A DNA stretch of 64,000 nucleotides from the NCBI GenBank assembly GCA_035041965.1, contig JAPYMA010000804.1:62001-126000 (forward strand), in the 5' to 3' direction. The translations under genes and the position numbers were made by a program. How positions within the stretch are numbered: position 1 is the first letter of the stretch; each line of letters starts with the position of its first letter. Below are positions 37,257 to 49,100 of this stretch, one piece after another. This DNA comes from Anisakis pegreffii. Taxonomy: Eukaryota > Nematoda > Chromadorea > Rhabditida > Anisakidae. The notes beneath the pieces were generated by a model. The model was not told the DNA's origin. It searched no databases and worked only from the letters and a program-made list of their open reading frames with translations.

Positions 37257-38141
37257 TTAAAATCGTCTTCGAGCACGACTTATTGTAATAGATGATTGCT
37301 GCAATGCTCGCCGTAAGAATGTTTTGTTAACCGATAGACATCTCGGTTTCCTCCTAAAATTCAAATGATCGTTCATATGCGATCCTTAGTACTTCTTAAT
37401 ATCGAGAAAAAACCTGAACAGCTTTCACTCTGAGTTGATATTCAAAAATTGATTGAATGCATGGAATGAGTATTGTTGAAAGCATGAATTTTGATGCATT
37501 TATTACTCACCACCCCTGCGAACCGATTAGCTCGACCCGAATCGCTGCTTTTTTTGTCTCAGTTAAGATCTCTTTTATTGCAGTCGTTCTCAACAAGTTC
37601 TTTCTAGAAGAAGACGTACAGTCGTTGTTTTTGCTGATGTCGATGCCTGCATCCACTCGCAAATCTAATAACATATTACATAACTGATCACACCGTTCAT
37701 ATTAGCAAAATGCAAACATAACAATCTATTTTAGAATTAATCAGTCTACATACCACTGTGATTACGTGCATCATCACTGTTGCTATAGCTGGCAATAGCA
37801 ACACTCCCAGATTGAACATTTGAATCAAACCTTGGATCACACATCATATCTTTGTCTGACTGTTTGATTAGCACTGTTGAGTGACTACTATCGGTAGTAG
37901 AATCGCCAGATTTGATACGATTGCTATTAATTTGGTTACAGCCGTTATTCAATTCCGCTGGCGACGGCACTTCGTTTACGAATATTTTAGAAGAACGGCG
38001 ATGCCTTTTACGGCTTTTATTTATCAAATCATCAATATTTCGTAATTTATAAGATTTCTCTCGATTAGGAATATTGTTAACATTGAGCTTGCTTTTGTTA
38101 CCATCACGGTTGCTGTTGCTGACCTCATAACAACATTCCAT
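37257..38141 (-). CDS. unidentified basic 212-residue protein, three exons
   Basis: Exons 37754-38141, 37511-37664 and 37353 down to the TAA at 37257-37259 join in phase. The ATG at 38141 lies four bases after a gttgttttag acceptor, which fits spliced-leader trans-splicing and fixes the start. The first exon is variable and hydrophilic with a basic patch (KSRKRHRRSSK) that could act as a nuclear localisation signal. The last about 80 residues look like the conserved part: KNLLRTTAIKEILTETKKAA, then VELIGSQGWRKPRC, VNKTFLRRAL and a terminal RARRRF. There is no signal peptide or membrane segment. I do not recognise the family, though a small nuclear or nucleolar protein is a reasonable guess. 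It sits alone between spen and the IQSEC gene, on the same strand as both. Confidence 0.72.
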
Positions 38142-40073
38142 TCTTCTAAAACAACAACGAATGACAGATAAATGATACAGATTATCACGGTCAGTTCAGT
38201 TACTAAAAGACAGCAATAACTCGAAAGGTACTTGTTATCAGATGATATTAACAACTGCTCAAGAGCTACTAAGAAGAAGACAATTTCAAAAAACCGCGAT
38301 TTATTCATTTATTTATTTGACGAATAAATAATCATTTGTTGATAACTGTTTAGATTGATAATAATGTGTTCATGAAGTTACATACTCATGAACATTACCT
38401 AGTACCAGTACAATTAAAACCTGATTTCAGAAAGCATATGCAACGAAAATTGAACATGATATGACTCGAGAATCGCTGAATATTTATTAATGTGAAAGAT
38501 TCGTTCCAGTAGAGCATGGTTCCTCAACCGGGGGTGCTTGCATTCCCAAGGGGTGCTAAACGGTATTCCAGGGGGCACGAGATAAGGTTTTATTTTTTAC
38601 ACATTGAAGTAGGCGAGGGCGGATTTCAGATATAAAGTAAGCCGGGATAAAGCTCTTTAACGTGTATATTTTTGAAAAGGCTGAATGGTACTTGAAGGCA
38701 TTAACTGTTGTTGCAGGGGGTGCGAGGAAATCTTAAACTTTTTTAAGCAGTGCGGAGGGGGGGGAGGTTGAGAACCACTGCATTAAAGAGATGACTAAGA
38801 AAGCATACAGAATGAATTTTTCTGGACATCAGGAAGATTTCCTTTCGAGAAGGCACGCAGCGCAGACGATAAACAAGTGTTAATTCCATAATACTATCAG
38901 TTGGGAGATGAGCAAACATGCTTCGGTGGGAAGAGGACAACGGAATACAAATAAAATCACATCAAAAGTTGATCAATAACAATGCAGTATAATGTTGACC
39001 AACTCAGTGTGGACAACATGCAGCTATAAATGAGTATTGGGTTAAAGTCTGAGCACAAAGCTTAATTGTAAGTCCAAACTTAATTTGAGCATATTATGCT
39101 GAAATACTACTTTACGAGATATACAAGTGTACATTGTTACTTACACACTGTTCTGTACATAAGGAAAGAATTTAAGTAGAACTGTGCAGTAGCACTCTAA
39201 ATAATGAATAAACTACTCATGTATAAATGAATAAATAAACGTTTAGAATCCCGAAAATAATCCAGTTTCATATGGCAACAGGATAAATAATTCTCAGACG
39301 TAAACAAGACGAACTAGAAGATGAATGAATCGATTCGATAAATACAGCAAAAATTGACATCGGTAAAAAACAATAAAAGCTAAAGATAAAACAACAATAC
39401 ATCAAGAGAAACAAACCAGAAGGAGAATGAGAAAAATTGATGATGAAGTAAATGATCACATTTCAATTAAGTTTTATGAGTTGATACATGAATGTGATTG
39501 CGTAAAGATGAATAATAGACATATCAATCATATTACTAGCAAGAAAGGCAGAAATAAGATATAATGAACAGAAACGAATAAAAAACAAGTATGGCAGGTG
39601 ACAGCCTGTGAAATCAGACGCGAAACAGGGAAGGAAAGAAAGACAACAACAAAGGAGAAGATATGAAGAGGATATCAGCATCAACAGTCTGTGAAATTAT
39701 AGAAACACACTGAAACAGAAACGAGGAGGATGAAGAAGAAATAATCATGATGGGAAAAATGCTCATGTCAAGTAAAATTGAACATAATAATAAAGAGAAC
39801 GAGATGAAGCTCTTTACGCGCGTAAGATTCGACTCTTCGAATTGAAAAGAATAAAAACAACAAACGTATCAACAATCGAAAACAACACTGAAAATAAATC
39901 ACAAAATGGTTAGATGATGATATGCTAGGACTGTTTCATTTTCCGGTCTGCATTAACTGCAGCAGCACTGGATTCGATAAGGCAAACAATAAACAGTTTG
40001 TTGCTGAATAACTGTACAGCATCCATCATCGCCGACAATTATCTTCTTTTAGCTACTCCAATCAACAGAATAT
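38142..40073. other. intergenic region with one MITE
   Basis: Between the IQSEC stop codon and the 212-residue gene. It contains hAT-like MITE copy 2; I see nothing else apart from A/G-rich plus-strand sequence around 39250-39900. Confidence 0.6.
38515..38780. mobile_element. hAT-like MITE copy 2
   Basis: About 266 bp with inverted ends catggttcctcaacc and ggttgagaaccactg, flanked by imperfect 8-bp repeats cagtagag (38507-38514) and cattaaag (38781-38788), 6 of 8 identical. Same orientation as and similar to 34670-34979, somewhat shorter. Confidence 0.78.
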
Positions 40074-43000
40074 TCATTCAATAACGCCGCTATCAAGTGA
40101 GTTAAATGAAAGTCTTCGTTGACTGCTTACTGCAGAGTTATTCTTAACGGTACCGATGTGATCTATACTACTTGTACCAACATTCATGACAGTACTGCCT
40201 CCATCAACACCTCCTATGATGAACACTTTGTTAGCAGCATTATCGTTGTTGCTGCAGCAGCAGAAGTTTTGATGTTTATCGTTATGATGATACGTGGAGC
40301 CGACAGCATCGAACGCAGCTGCTTCATTGATCGCAATGAACGTTTTTGACGACATTTCGGCGACAGAAGTTGGCAGCAACTGAAGAAGTTCGTTGACGCC
40401 ATCATCATTCAACGATGTGCACGATAGACGAGCAGGTGCAACGGCATTATCACTTGCTGAGGCATTATCCGGTAAACCAGAATCACGTTGACTGTTGCTG
40501 GTTATCACAAATACTTGTTCACTATGCTGTTGTTGATTAACTGACGACTTTGTCGTTGCATGCTCGTGATTCGTTTGTAGGGATGCAGAGCAAATTGACG
40601 GCTGCGTTTCTCGTTCGCTTGTTGCGGTTTTATTCAACTCGAACGCTTTACCTGTTGTTGAGATAGTGAGTGTACCCATATTGCTGTTGCTTGTATACTT
40701 TTGTGAAGAAGCGCACTGCGCCGGTAGAACATCCGCATTCGAACTGCTGCGTTTCTCAAGTTCGCATTCAATTCGGATCGTTTCCATCTCTGCACATTCC
40801 GCTATCGATTCACGTATATCGGCCACAAAACGATGCCTTAACAGATGAAGCAACTTTCAGCATTCCTCATTCCAACAGGCATGCAATAATAGCAAATAAA
40901 AGGTCATCGCACCTGTCATCGTCGTTTTTTGCGTTCAATAATATTTTTTCACCATCTTGACAAACGAGCGATATGCCGAACCGATAAAAATTCGTTTGGA
41001 ATACATTGATTTCCATACCGATTAGTGCACTCCACATACGGAGATTGTATTGTGAAGTGGACTTCTTTTTGGATACCATTTTGGTCATCTTCAATTGAAT
41101 TTCATGGAATTTATTGCATATAAAATATGAATTACATAAATGCGCAAATCAATTTTTTTTTCATTTTCACTATTTCCCACGTTCCATTACGGAAAAATAA
41201 GCCTTTGGTTCAATAACAACGATCTTGGAGGGAGAGACTAAATTTTTGAAAGTCATAATTCGTGTACTATGACGGTTTAGGGAAAAAAAAAGATGACCAA
41301 GCAAGCTTTCAAACTGATTTTTCACACCGAAATTTCACGCATTTTATTTTAAAACTAAAGCAAATACTTTTCTGAGCTAGGAACTTCGCTTTTTAGAGTT
41401 TCGTTTTTTTTTTGCACACAAAATGTGTCAGAAGCAACAAACCAAGAAGATGTCGTTGAACAAGAATACATCACGCTGATGTGCATTTACCGTTTGCCTT
41501 TTATTCACATCAACTATTTGATTCAAACGACAATAACACACCAATCGACGTTGTGGTTCCACTAATTTCTGCAAACGACATTTCGTAAACATACATTCAC
41601 ACTTTTGAATTTATATAGTAACAACTAACAGGTTTATCCTTGCCGACAATACTGTGATCAAGCTTTATCACCTGTGAGACATGGTCAAGCCCTGATCGGA
41701 ATTCATGCTCTCGAATACGTTCGTAAATACCGGTTAATAAACATCTAAAACTTGCGTCATTGTTTAATTACTTTCAACAAATAACACTAATAGTAAAATA
41801 ACCCACCGATCCAAATCGAAACCTGCATCAACACCTCTCAAATTTTTGATGAAATCATCCAATTTCATTTTTTTGGATGGTTTTATATTGGGTGAATGCA
41901 AATCGGTATTCAACATAATAATTGCGAACGACAGCACAAATACTGTGTCAGCACCATGAAACGATGAGGCACGTTCAGGATTACAAATTATATAACGACG
42001 TGAGAACACCTATAATTCGAATAATGAACTCCAATTCAAATTAAACTTGTAAACAACACAAATAAACATTTACCAACCTGTACGATACGCTCTATCTTTT
42101 GCGCCTCACCAGGTAAACGAAAGAACGTCAATGTATGACGAAGTGCAACGTCAATTTCCATTGAATGCAAGTCGATCTCGTTTATAAAATGACTGTAATG
42201 TTATTTTATAAATATGAATAAGAAACAAAACCAATAATAATAGTTGTAATGGACCAAAGTAAAGGTAACGTTTCGACGCAATGCATCACGGCGATGGCAG
42301 TTGCAATCAACACACTCGTGCGGCTTAAGTTGACGCACTGCGTGGGGACGTTTCTTTTCAAAGTGTTATTTTGGTACCATTACATTATTATCATTCTCAT
42401 TTCGGTTCTTATTCTCATGATTAGTGTTACCATCATTGTATCTCAGCGCTACTAACAACTTCATTTGTGACTATAGTACAATGATAAATAAACTAACTCG
42501 AGAACAGACGAGTGGAACGGATCATGCAAATGCCCCAAGTATTCACCAATCATCTGTTTACTCAACCCACGTCGTCCAATCAGAAGTTTTGCGATTGAAC
42601 GTGCATTCTCTTCCACAAAACCCCAATTCAACAATAATTGTATTCCTCGTGCCGGCTTTCTCAAATTTATTCAAATATATACATGTGAACACCAAAACAT
42701 TTTCGACACTGAACTATTTTTTAAACTTACTTATTGAAGAAATTCAGTGCAATCCTGTACTGACGTCTTCGATGTTGTTCACAAATTTCCGATTGAGTGC
42801 TTCTAAAATCAACAGTAGATGCATTTCAAAAAATAATGATAATAATAACAACGATTACGATAGTAATAGTAATAGTGACCTCTGATTTGTGCACTGAATG
42901 CTGTGGTTGTCAAGTCGTGGTAATGAATTAGTATGAGATGATCCAGCCGAACACAGCGATGTTCTTGGTACCCAAATATTATTATTAGATGACTGGTGTG

Positions 43001-44543
43001 TTGCTCCTGATGATGATGATAAATTTGTCGAGTTCACGACCTCAGACACTATTCTGTTCATCAAATAATTAATAAGAATAAAGATGAGCATCTCAATTGA
43101 AGCAACAAATAAATAACCGTTTATGAGAAAGACGTGGTGACATCAATTTATCAATATTAGGCCGTCGATTGCTGCTGCCACTGATGTTATTCGCATCATC
43201 GATCAGTCGTGATACTGACGACGACGAATTCAATTCTTGGCTGGTGTTGTTATCAGACGTGAAAGTAAAGCCACTGTTACCATTAATAGCTGAACTATTC
43301 AAACGAAGTTGAGCGGATAACGATACTGATGGATGATACCTGAATGTGAAGTCAAATGGTTTCTTTCTCGTTTCAGTCACCACTATCGTAACCAATCAAT
43401 GAACAACTAAACAAATAAAATACCAACCTATTCGGTAACACCGACGACGAAACTCCATCACTATGACGAAGTAACATACCTTTATGGCTATTATTATTCT
43501 TGTTATTATTACGAGCCAAATCTATTCTTCGATCATCTCCAATAACGATATTTGTTGTAACATCGGTCAATCTTCTATCTGCTGCACATTGCCCTGTTCC
43601 TGAAGCACGTGTGGCCGCGATAGAAACGGTATTGCTATTACTACAAGTTGAAGCCAAGACAATCACCAGATCTGAGCAATCTCCAGGTGTTGTTGATTGT
43701 ACTCTTATCAACTTATTACTACTGGGGCAATGTTCATGATAAGACGATTGAAGTTAACATAATTAAGAATCATACTGACCTGTCGCCGTTCTCGTTGCTA
43801 ATCCACATCCAGATGCAGTTACTCCTACAGCAGATGCATACCTTGAAATATCACTACCGCTTCGCGGTGCTCGTGGAAATTCGAGCAGAGGCATGGTTGT
43901 CATTGGACGATCACTGGTTGTTATAGCTTGTTCGCTCGTTCCCATCAAAAACTTACTTCGCCAGCAATTACTCACTGCAGCAGTGGCACAGTTCACTCGT
44001 TCAGCTGAACAACGAAACTGTGTTTTTTGGTCAGAGGATGACGCTGCAGAGCTATTATTTTTATGGCTGCGTGATGCGTTTATCATCATTCTGACATGAT
44101 GATCACGAGCGATCAGCGATGTGGTCAAGTCGTGCCGACGATCGATCAACCAGCGTGTGTCGGCACGTGAACGTGTGTGCACGCACTGTTGCAGTGGTAT
44201 CACCAGACTGCGCCACTGCTGCATCATGCGATATTCACGGAATGCTCGCTGGATGCGCGTGGCAGCTGCGTGTGCACGTAAACGACCCCCGTAACGTCGT
44301 TCCAGCACCTTCAATTATCACAATTCGTTGCCGCTATACATTTGGCTGATTTCTGAACACCGGAAATGAAGTGAATTAACACCTCACCTGAACTTGTTTA
44401 CGAGTCAACTCGTCCGAAAGTTCGTACGCTCGGAATATACGACTCGAGCTCGCGCTTGAGCGCCATTCACTGATCGTTGACTGTGATGAGAAATTGTTCA
44501 GTAAGAATCGTCGAGATGGGATCGAACTCGGAGATGCCGACAT
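40074..44543 (-). CDS. IQSEC/BRAG-type Arf guanine nucleotide exchange factor
   Basis: IQSEC proteins load GTP on Arf GTPases at the plasma membrane and synapses and bind calmodulin through an IQ motif. Thirteen exons join in phase, 1037 residues: 44388-44543, 43780-44308, 43428-43701, 43118-43366, 42880-43053, 42731-42802, 42498-42659, 42078-42192, 41807-42009, 41630-41744, 41443-41568, 40913-41088, 40074-40836. The IQ motif is [17 protein letters not shown] after LERRYGG, as in human IQSEC. Sec7 runs from [19 protein letters not shown] to about residue 675, with the glutamic finger in [10 protein letters not shown] (about residue 569) and the Arf-binding loop [20 protein letters not shown] domain follows ([26 protein letters not shown]-like [12 protein letters not shown]). 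The about 230-residue tail is low complexity and ends LDSGVIE. The junction between exons 2 and 3 is the least certain. Confidence 0.93.
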
Positions 44544-46178
44544 TAGTCACTCAATCTATGCTGATTCTTCAATCTATTTCACTTTATTTTACGATTAGAA
44601 TTCTTCGTCTGCAATAATATTCCATTAGGATTGTTTCAAATATTAGTATTACTTGCGCGATCATTGCCAATAATGTGTTGCGGGGATGGGAAAAAGTCGG
44701 GAATGAAACTCCGCATTGAAAATGTTGTCATCCGATGAATGTCGGACACGACATCTCCAAAATTCCCCAATCCCCGCAACATACTAATTACTACTATCGA
44801 TTACCACATAAATAAATCCAAATAAACTCCATTTATAATGAATTTTGCAGTAATAATAATAATAAAAATTACAACAATACCATTAGTAACAAATCGTCAA
44901 AACAACAAATTCTCACCGTGCTTCGTCGCGCCGTTTTATTTTCCTTCAAAGTGCTTCGCAATTTTTGCAGTAAAACTTAAATTCACCCACACCAATTCAT
45001 TTATAGTGCACAACAAACATAAATCATTCACACTGATTCTTGGTTTGTATATATTTACATACGAATGATGATCTATTGCATCTATCTGAAATGTTTTTGA
45101 CACAAACGTGATGCAGATGCCCACTCAAACATAACGAGAAACACAAAACAAAGCGTCCATCAATAAGTCAGTTAAAGACAACCAAAGTCTCTTCGAACCG
45201 ACAGTCAAAACATGCGAACTTTCTGTTCTAATTCTTGATAAAAACGCTTCTCCGTTCATTCCTATCTTTCAACGACACGACCATCATAATCATTCTTGTT
45301 CAATGCATATGTAGCACAAACAACATATCTATCTCCCTCAATATATAATACGTCTTTCATTATCATTATAATGAATTTGGAACAATGATGCATATATACT
45401 ATCGAACGAACCCTTTATCCGTCCTCGTTCAACACAGTGAGATAAGCCAAGCAAAAACATCACTTCTCTATTCTAACCAACTAGCCACATGCATTCAAAA
45501 TATAACTGGTAATCAACCATCATTCTATCACTACAGTTACTCTGCCAATAATACTATAAAGCTGTCTGCTTCCATAAATAATCAACGATTTTAGATAACA
45601 CATCACACCATTAAATGATGGTGGTGTTGGTATTTCAAACCAATATCAATTATTGTCATGAGAACAACAAACCGAAATATACATGCACAATAAATTTAAT
45701 TCGTCGTTTTTCAAGTTCATTATCACTTTCACAACGCAAATTATACATGAAACAGTAATCAGCTAAAGCTTTGAGCACAAGAAAAATACAAATGCATGAA
45801 AAGAGAAACAACATTTACGAAAGCACTGAAATTGGATACAAAAAATAAGTGAGTGAATAAATGAAAAGTTAATACTTTCATTAGTAACAATAACTACGAA
45901 ATGAATATATTCTGTAATAAACAGTAAGAGGTAAGGGAGCTGGCAGCTGGTTACAGGTATGCACCGACAAAAAAACAACAAAACAAACATATACATAAAA
46001 GTTATGATAGTCAACAAATCTGTGAGAGTATAGTTCTTTGGCAGTTCGAAGCGTGTAGCTAAAACTGCTATAGATGCATAAAATTAAAGAGAGGATAATA
46101 AAGAGATCAGGATGACGTTATTATGGTAATGACAATGATCATAACCAGTCCAATAAATGACCGTTCAAAGCAACCGAA
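44544..46178. other. intergenic region between IQSEC gene and FANCD2
   Basis: No gene recognised. It contains the double palindrome at 44676-44782, just upstream of the IQSEC start codon, and otherwise AT-rich sequence. Confidence 0.6.
44676..44782. repeat. nested palindromic element upstream of the IQSEC gene
   Basis: Outer arms tgttgcggggat (44676-44687) and atccccgcaaca (44770-44781) are exact complements, and pairing continues inward with a one-base bulge. An inner hairpin occupies 44722-44754 (atgttgtcatccga with tcggacacgacat, imperfect). The total of about 107 bases is more GC-rich than its surroundings. Confidence 0.8.
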
Positions 46179-49100
46179 TCAAAGTGACGAACTCATTGAC
46201 GCCTGAAAAACGAACACACGAACTTGATTCAGCATTCTGAACTAAAGTCTAATCATGAATGAACAAATAAGAAGCGAACCTGCTCGTCGTTAACACCATC
46301 ACCTTCGCCTTCCTCTAGGTCACCAATCTCACTTCCGCTTTCGCGAGCAGTTTCCCTCCTATCACCAACTTCCGAATCAGTTACTGTCTCGCCTCCATCC
46401 ACTACGTCTCCACCCGCACTCTCCTCGTCACCATCAGTATCATCTTCACCGTCATCGATCGTCACTTCAGGACATTTCACTTCGTCACCCTCAAACAAAA
46501 ACCAGTTTTTTCGTTATAATCCATCTGCATGCGCTCAAATTCACCAAATATTTCCTTTGATACGATATTCAAGAGAAACAATGAACACTTACCTATTCAC
46601 AATATAAAACCTACAAACTTACCCAAACAAACACACTTTTTTATTCGCTGTAAAGCAACGATGCATAATAATAATAATAGCACTCAATTAATCACTAACA
46701 TCCAGGTTTCGACTTTTCAAAAGACCAATTTGAAAAGCATCATCACATTCCACACCGACCATCACTGAGTGAACTGCACGAATGAACATCTCTGAGGCTG
46801 CGCGCAATTCGGGCAATAATTTTAACAACGCGATACACTTACTTGTCTGAATTATTTCAGTTATAACATTCGATTTCGAACAAAACTGAAGGCCCTATCA
46901 ACCATCAAGCCCAAGCCACTCTTACTTATAATCAATTTATATATTACCACTCAGAATATGAATATCTGATATAAAAGCAATGAATCCTATTTGATATAAA
47001 AGCAACCTTCGCATAAACACAAATATTTTGCAGTGAACGATTGCCGATTTGTACGGTCTTCATCACCGAATTAGCACCAGCTGCATATTTTGCAAACCTG
47101 CAACAAAATTCCATGTCACGTTGTTCTTCAACTGAGAAGAAAATGTAAGAATATTTATTGAAAGAAGACAACAATAGAACCAGTAAAATTAGAAAACGAA
47201 TCTTGCCTTCAGGAAATAAAACAGATTGAAAACAAAAAGCAAAAGCACAAAATGTTTATGTTCAATGAGTGAGTAAATAACCGTCTTTCAGCATTCAACA
47301 AGTGTAAGAATGAGCCTTTCGATGAGAAATTCTGTAAGAATACACGACCTTCACGAGCTGCACACAGCAACACACTCGAGTTACGTAAATCCTTCAAACA
47401 AGACTAAACGTCAATATTCAACGTTTCAAAAATATCACCAAATTTTCCAATTTCTCTCTCAACTTCAAAATCAGTTACATCGAATAATAATGCATATTTC
47501 AGTGACATCCTTCCAATAAAGAAAATACCAGCAAACGACTGATAAATAAACCTTCACTCGAATCATCAACGATAATAAGCAAAAGCAACTCGCTGCACAT
47601 TTCCATTGCAACAAACAACCATCTAAGTTCATTCCACTCCGTTCAATATTATTCATTCGCAATACTTTTATTGTTTCATTCACACTACCAAATAACACTT
47701 TGTATAAGCTCGCAAATGAACCTCTGCAAATTAAATCCGACTGCACAATCCGCTTACACACACCATTCACGCGAAAAAAACGTATTCCTCCCTTTTCCCC
47801 TTCCGGGTTAACTTCCCATTCGTTGGCTAATACCGAACACCAAAAATAGCAATAATAATACCAATACCAATAATAATCAACGACAATAATAACAACAATA
47901 ACAAACAAACCTGGTAAAAGAAGCGAAATGTGCAGATTGTTCGTCATTTGTTAACTCATCATCGATGCACTCTTCCAACGAATTTATTTTACTACGTCTT
48001 TTCTCATCATCTGGTATCAATTCAGCTAATTTATTCGCTATTATCCATTGAATTGCCAACAAACGTTTTGATTCTCTTCTCAAGCAAATATACAAACTGC
48101 AATTCACATTTGTTAATAACTTTTTTTTGTTTTGATGATTTATTCACAATTCAGCAACCAAAGAAAGACGCTTACAAGAGCAGAGTTCCAATAGGTTTAT
48201 GCAACTCAACGCCCTTTAACATATTACCATCTTCATCAGTCCATTCCTTACGTAGAAATGACAGCGCGATACGTGCTTAATAAACATCCTTCAGCATTAT
48301 ATAATTAACTAATCTCACAAATAATAATAAACGAACCCATCGAAAGACGCTGATGTTCAGTGCTTGACTGAATTGAGGTGAACAATTCCGATAACACAAC
48401 TGCACATTGCAGTGTTGGTATGTGGCTCGAAATTTCCATTAGATAGTTCGAAACCGATGCCTAAATAAACAATGACGTAAACAACAACAAAAAACAACAC
48501 TGAACAAACCTCTGCGTCCTCGTTAGCAACGTCCTCTTGAAGGACATTCAGACGAATCAACGTCTTTTCAATTTGCACCATCACACTTTTCCTTCGCTCG
48601 TATCTGACACGATTCGTTCGTTCGTCCAACTCGACCGTCGATAACTCTTTGCTAAATGAGCATAATCAACTACCAAAAAAAGCAATCTTATAAACGAACC
48701 ATTTGAAGAGTTGCCTGAATACCGTTAACGTTGCACACAACAATGCGGACATTTGATTGAAATATTCACGTTTCGTTTTATCATCAAGCACATCATCACC
48801 ATTAGTGTCATTCGCAAACGAACGAAAATACTGCACAGCACTATCGAGCACTTCACATAACGTCGGTATCACATCAATCAATAATCGCCAAACTCTCTTC
48901 ATATCTCCGTGATCAACTGCTCTTTCACCGATCGGAATCTCGCAGTTACTCATCTCAAACAATAATCATTTCAATCTCATTTTCATTGATCGCAATATGA
49001 TCCAACTGAAACACAAATCCACTAATCTATATTTCGTTCGCTATAAACCGTACAGATTTTAATTTCGTTTAAACATAACTCAGTTTCGTTGGCAATTTAA

